From the NCBI GenBank assembly GCA_910585435.1, contig CAJUEJ010000003.1, forward strand, positions 62,001 through 126,000: a DNA stretch of 64,000 nucleotides, written 5' to 3'. The stretch is from an uncultured Hungatella sp. (GTDB taxonomy: Bacteria; Bacillota; Clostridia; Lachnospirales; Lachnospiraceae). Under the pieces are notes generated by a model. That model had not been told where the DNA came from. It was given only the letters and a program-made list of their open reading frames with translations, and ran no database searches. The position numbers and the translations under genes were made by a program. Below are positions 61,405 through 64,000 of the stretch, in pieces (position 1 is the first letter of the stretch; every line of letters starts with the position of its first letter).

Positions 61405-62628
61405 ATGGATGCAAAATCTAAAATGAACAATCGTTTTAAGGATTTAGAGGGCGGCCTGTTTTCATCAGTCACAAAAGCGGATGTGGGGGAAGGCGTGGGA
61501 AATTTCCTGGCACAGGGAGGCGCCAATATGGCCTGGGCAGATCCCTTCTATCCCAACCCATCTGTTCCGGAGTCTGTGAAAAAGGCTATGATGGAAGCGC
61601 TGGAGGGCGGAACGGTAAGCCACTATGTGATGCCCATCGGGGATCTGGAGCTGAGAAAAGCGCTGGCGGAAAAAATCAGTAAAAAGAATCATCTTTCCAT
61701 TGACCCCAGCCGGAATGTGATTGTGTCTCCCGGCTCTGACAGCGGGCTGTTATTTGCCATGATGCCCTTTATCGAGGAGGGGGATGAGATTCTGATTCCG
61801 GATCCCAGCTATCCAAGCAACTTTCTCAATGCAAAGCTTCTGGGGGCAAAGGCCGTGCCGGTTCCTCTGTATGAGGAGGACGGTTACCAGCCCCGGATTG
61901 AGGAATTTGAAAAGAGGGTTACCGACAGGACGAAGATGGTTCTTATAAGCCACCCCAACAACCCTACCACCACCGTGTTCCGCAGGGAAGCCCTGGAAAA
62001 GCTGGCGGAATTTATGGTAAAGCATGATTTGATTCTGGTATGCGACCAGGCATTTGAGGACCATATCTACGACGGCATCGAATTCGTGTCCCCCTGTACC
62101 CTTCCCGGTATGTGGGACAGAACGGTAACGGTATGCTCCATCTCCAAAGGCCTGGGGCTGTCCGGTTTCCGTATCGGATATATTTATGCCAACGACCGTA
62201 TTATGGATGTGCTGTACGGAGCTGCCGTCAATGTGCTGGGCGCCTCCAACACCCTGGCCAGCATCGGGGCCGTGGCAGCCGTAAAGGATGAGGAATTCTT
62301 AAAAAGCAATTATGAGCGGCTGTTACGAAGGAGGAATCTTGCCTACGAAATCCTGTCAGATATCCCCGGGGTGGAGATGAAGCCCAGCGAAAGCGGTATC
62401 CTAAGCTGGCTGAATGTAAGCCGCCTGGGAACCAGCGCAGAGGTGGCCGATTACATCAAGGAACACGCCAATATTATGGTAAATCAGGGAACGCCTTACG
62501 GCGCCCAGGGAGAAGGGCATATCCGTATTGTAACCGCATGCTATGCTGACGATGAGGATGCGGCCAGACGTTTCCGGGATATTCAAAAAGCACTGACTGA
62601 ACTTGCAAGACAAAAAGGAATCTGTTAA
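61405..62628 (+). CDS. PLP-dependent aminotransferase class I/II
   Basis: This 407-residue fold-type I aminotransferase has the substrate-side motif MAWADPFYPNPSVPESV, the cofactor segment VSPGSDSGLLFAMM, HPNNPTTT, and the PLP lysine in SISKGLGLSGFRIGY. It is of the AspC/MalY-like class and could also be a C-S lyase; the substrate is unclear. I chose the ATG at 61405, seven bases after GGAGG, rather than the frame start 24 bases earlier. It lies between ridA and the NhaC-type transporter gene. Confidence 0.9.
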   Translation: MDAKSKMNNRFKDLEGGLFSSVTKADVGEGVGNFLAQGGANMAWADPFYPNPSVPESVKKAMMEALEGGTVSHYVMPIGDLELRKALAEKISKKNHLSIDPSRNVIVSPGSDSGLLFAMMPFIEEGDEILIPDPSYPSNFLNAKLLGAKAVPVPLYEEDGYQPRIEEFEKRVTDRTKMVLISHPNNPTTTVFRREALEKLAEFMVKHDLILVCDQAFEDHIYDGIEFVSPCTLPGMWDRTVTVCSISKGLGLSGFRIGYIYANDRIMDVLYGAAVNVLGASNTLASIGAVAAVKDEEFLKSNYERLLRRRNLAYEILSDIPGVEMKPSESGILSWLNVSRLGTSAEVADYIKEHANIMVNQGTPYGAQGEGHIRIVTACYADDEDAARRFRDIQKALTELARQKGIC

Positions 62629-62668
62629 CCCACATAAGACAATACATGTCTGGAAAGGAATCATCAGA

Positions 62669-64000
62669 ATGGGCGAGTCAACAGCAAAAGAAAAATTAAC
62701 ATTCCGCGGCGGAATATTTATGTCTCTTGTTCCGGTAGCTATCTTTTTTGGTTTCTGTGTCATTCTTTTTGTATGGTTTAAAGCATTTAATATGGAGGCA
62801 CTTGCCATGGGCGGTTTCGTCGCCCTGCTCATCGGCGGCGTCTTCTGCACCAGCTACACCAAATTCTGGGATGCTGCAATCAAGGGAATCTCTTCCATAA
62901 CCAGCGTTTCGGTTATTGTTATCTTCTTCGTAATCGGTATGTTCAGCGCCCTTATGAAGGCCAGCGGCCTGTCCAGCGGCTTTGTATGGCTGGCCAACAG
63001 CATTGGTATGAAGGGCGGTTTGTTTGTGGCGTTTACATTTTTTGCCACCTGTATTGTTGCAACAGCTACGGGAAGCTCCATCGGAACCATGTTCACCGCG
63101 TTTCCCATCTTCTTCCCTGCAGGCGTAATCTTAGGCGGAAGCCCTGCTTTTATGGCCGGGGCCATTGTGTCAGGGGCTATCTTCGGCGATAACCTGGCTC
63201 CTATCAGCGACACCACCATTGCCTCTGCCTCCACCCAGCAGTTTAAGGACGGGCGTCCCGCAGACGTAGGCGGCGTGGTCAGCAGCCGTCTGAAATATTC
63301 AGCGGTGGCAGGCCTTATCAGTCTTGTCCTCTTCGCAGTGCTGGGCGGCATCGGCGGCACCTATGAAGGCGGAACCATCGAGGCGGCCTCCAGCCCGGTA
63401 AGCCTGGTGATGCTGATTCCTGTTGTCATTATGCTGGTGGTTGCAACCAAAAGCCGCAATATTTTCCAGGGAATCGGCGTGGGACTTCTTCTGGGCCTTA
63501 TCGTAGGTCTGGCCGCCGGATTATTCACCTTCCAGGATGTGTTCGCCAACGATGCAGCCAACAATCAGGCAGTCGGCTTTCTTATCAGCGGAATCCAGAA
63601 TATGCTGGGAACCGTAGGACTGGTAACTGCCGTGTTCGGTATCATGGGAGTTCTGACAGAGGCAGGCATGCTGGACTACATGGTGGAAACCATCTTAAAC
63701 AGCAAGGCTGCCAGCACCCCCAAGGGAGCGGAGCTTATCTGCATGCTGGGCATCAGCCTCTGCACGGTTATCTTCGGTGGTGTCACAAGCGCCTCCATTC
63801 TTACCTTCGGGCCTGTGCTAAATAAGGTGGGAAGCGCCAAGAATATCCATCCCTACAGAAGAGCCAACCTGTTAGACGGAACAGCCAACAGCCTTCCTGC
63901 CATCGTGCCTTTCATGAGCGTGTTCGTGTTTATCGGAGCTGCCCTTACCGGCCTGTCGCCGGTGGTTGTGGCCGGCGGAACCATCTATGGGTTTGCACTG
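62669..64000 (+). CDS. NhaC family antiporter (partial, runs off the window)
   Basis: The frame is open for 444 codons to the window end. The product begins MGESTAKEKLTFRGGIF and has ten or more membrane helices. Motifs typical of NhaC carriers are visible: ATATGSSIGTMFTAFPIFF, FGDNLAPISDTTIASAS, LTEAGMLDYMVE and VTSASILTFGPVL. Family members exchange Na+ for H+ or carry amino and organic acids such as malate/lactate. In this operon, with an aminotransferase and RidA, a substrate antiporter role is more likely than pH control. AAAGGAA lies before the ATG. Confidence 0.9.
   Translation, partial: MGESTAKEKLTFRGGIFMSLVPVAIFFGFCVILFVWFKAFNMEALAMGGFVALLIGGVFCTSYTKFWDAAIKGISSITSVSVIVIFFVIGMFSALMKASGLSSGFVWLANSIGMKGGLFVAFTFFATCIVATATGSSIGTMFTAFPIFFPAGVILGGSPAFMAGAIVSGAIFGDNLAPISDTTIASASTQQFKDGRPADVGGVVSSRLKYSAVAGLISLVLFAVLGGIGGTYEGGTIEAASSPVSLVMLIPVVIMLVVATKSRNIFQGIGVGLLLGLIVGLAAGLFTFQDVFANDAANNQAVGFLISGIQNMLGTVGLVTAVFGIMGVLTEAGMLDYMVETILNSKAASTPKGAELICMLGISLCTVIFGGVTSASILTFGPVLNKVGSAKNIHPYRRANLLDGTANSLPAIVPFMSVFVFIGAALTGLSPVVVAGGTIYGFAL

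Overview
The window looks like chromosomal DNA of an endospore-forming Clostridia bacterium, most likely a Lachnospiraceae member. Evidence: low-to-middle G+C with strong GGAGG ribosome sites; sporulation genes (spoIIP, gpr, a GerMN lipoprotein); the order mtaB-ireB-ruvX-DUF1292-rnj-trmR-U32; hrcA-grpE-dnaK-dnaJ behind a CIRCE operator; and several TTG/GTG starts. Most genes lie on the minus strand. No rRNA, tRNA or CRISPR array was seen.

Layout. 0-7.3 kb: a leftward housekeeping run (mtaB, ireB, ruvX, DUF1292, RNase J, an MltG-like stub, trmR, U32 hydroxylase, start of a membrane protein) rich in tRNA modification. 7.6-13.9 kb: a lone HPr-like gene on the plus strand, then leftward prmA-rsmE-nifS-thiI and proC. 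Two leader regions (before mtaB and before nifS) carry short tandem repeats with Shine-Dalgarno-like units. 14.1-14.9 kb: a coiled-coil gene built from 21-bp repeats, bracketed by an inverted copy of its own promoter. 15.0-32.9 kb: an AT-rich glycan island. It has a WbpA-like dehydrogenase plus WbpB, WbpE and WbpD homologues (route to a UDP-diacetamido-uronic acid), an N-acetyl sugar amidotransferase, an SDR epimerase, an FkbM-type methyltransferase, five glycosyltransferases, a beta-propeller-like protein and a CDP-glycerol-transferase-like protein. Six consecutive proteins of different catalytic classes share one small Rossmann-like module. No flippase, polymerase or initiating membrane transferase is present.

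33.0-35.0 kb: a stand-alone TnpB-family protein whose three RuvC acidic residues all appear replaced, followed by a structured non-coding stretch that could be its guide RNA and preceded by an exact 27-bp inverted repeat. It reads toward the glycan island and is the best candidate here for an undescribed system (an RNA-guided, nuclease-dead regulator).

35.2-36.8 kb: an AAA-ATPase/PD-(D/E)XK protein. 37.0-42.3 kb: the heat-shock operon with CIRCE and a sigma-A promoter, and a cloverleaf-like inverted-repeat set between dnaK and dnaJ. 42.4-52.5 kb: a secreted 3D-domain protein, a lipoprotein, hemW, lepA, spoIIP, gpr, rpsT, holA, and a membrane protein gene broken by an in-frame TAG. 52.5-60.0 kb: comEC, a GerMN lipoprotein, a histidine kinase without an adjacent response regulator, degV and an ABC exporter. 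60.2-64.0 kb: a rightward operon with a YheO/DauR-like regulator, RidA, a PLP aminotransferase and an NhaC-type antiporter cut by the window end, probably for amino-acid or amine use.
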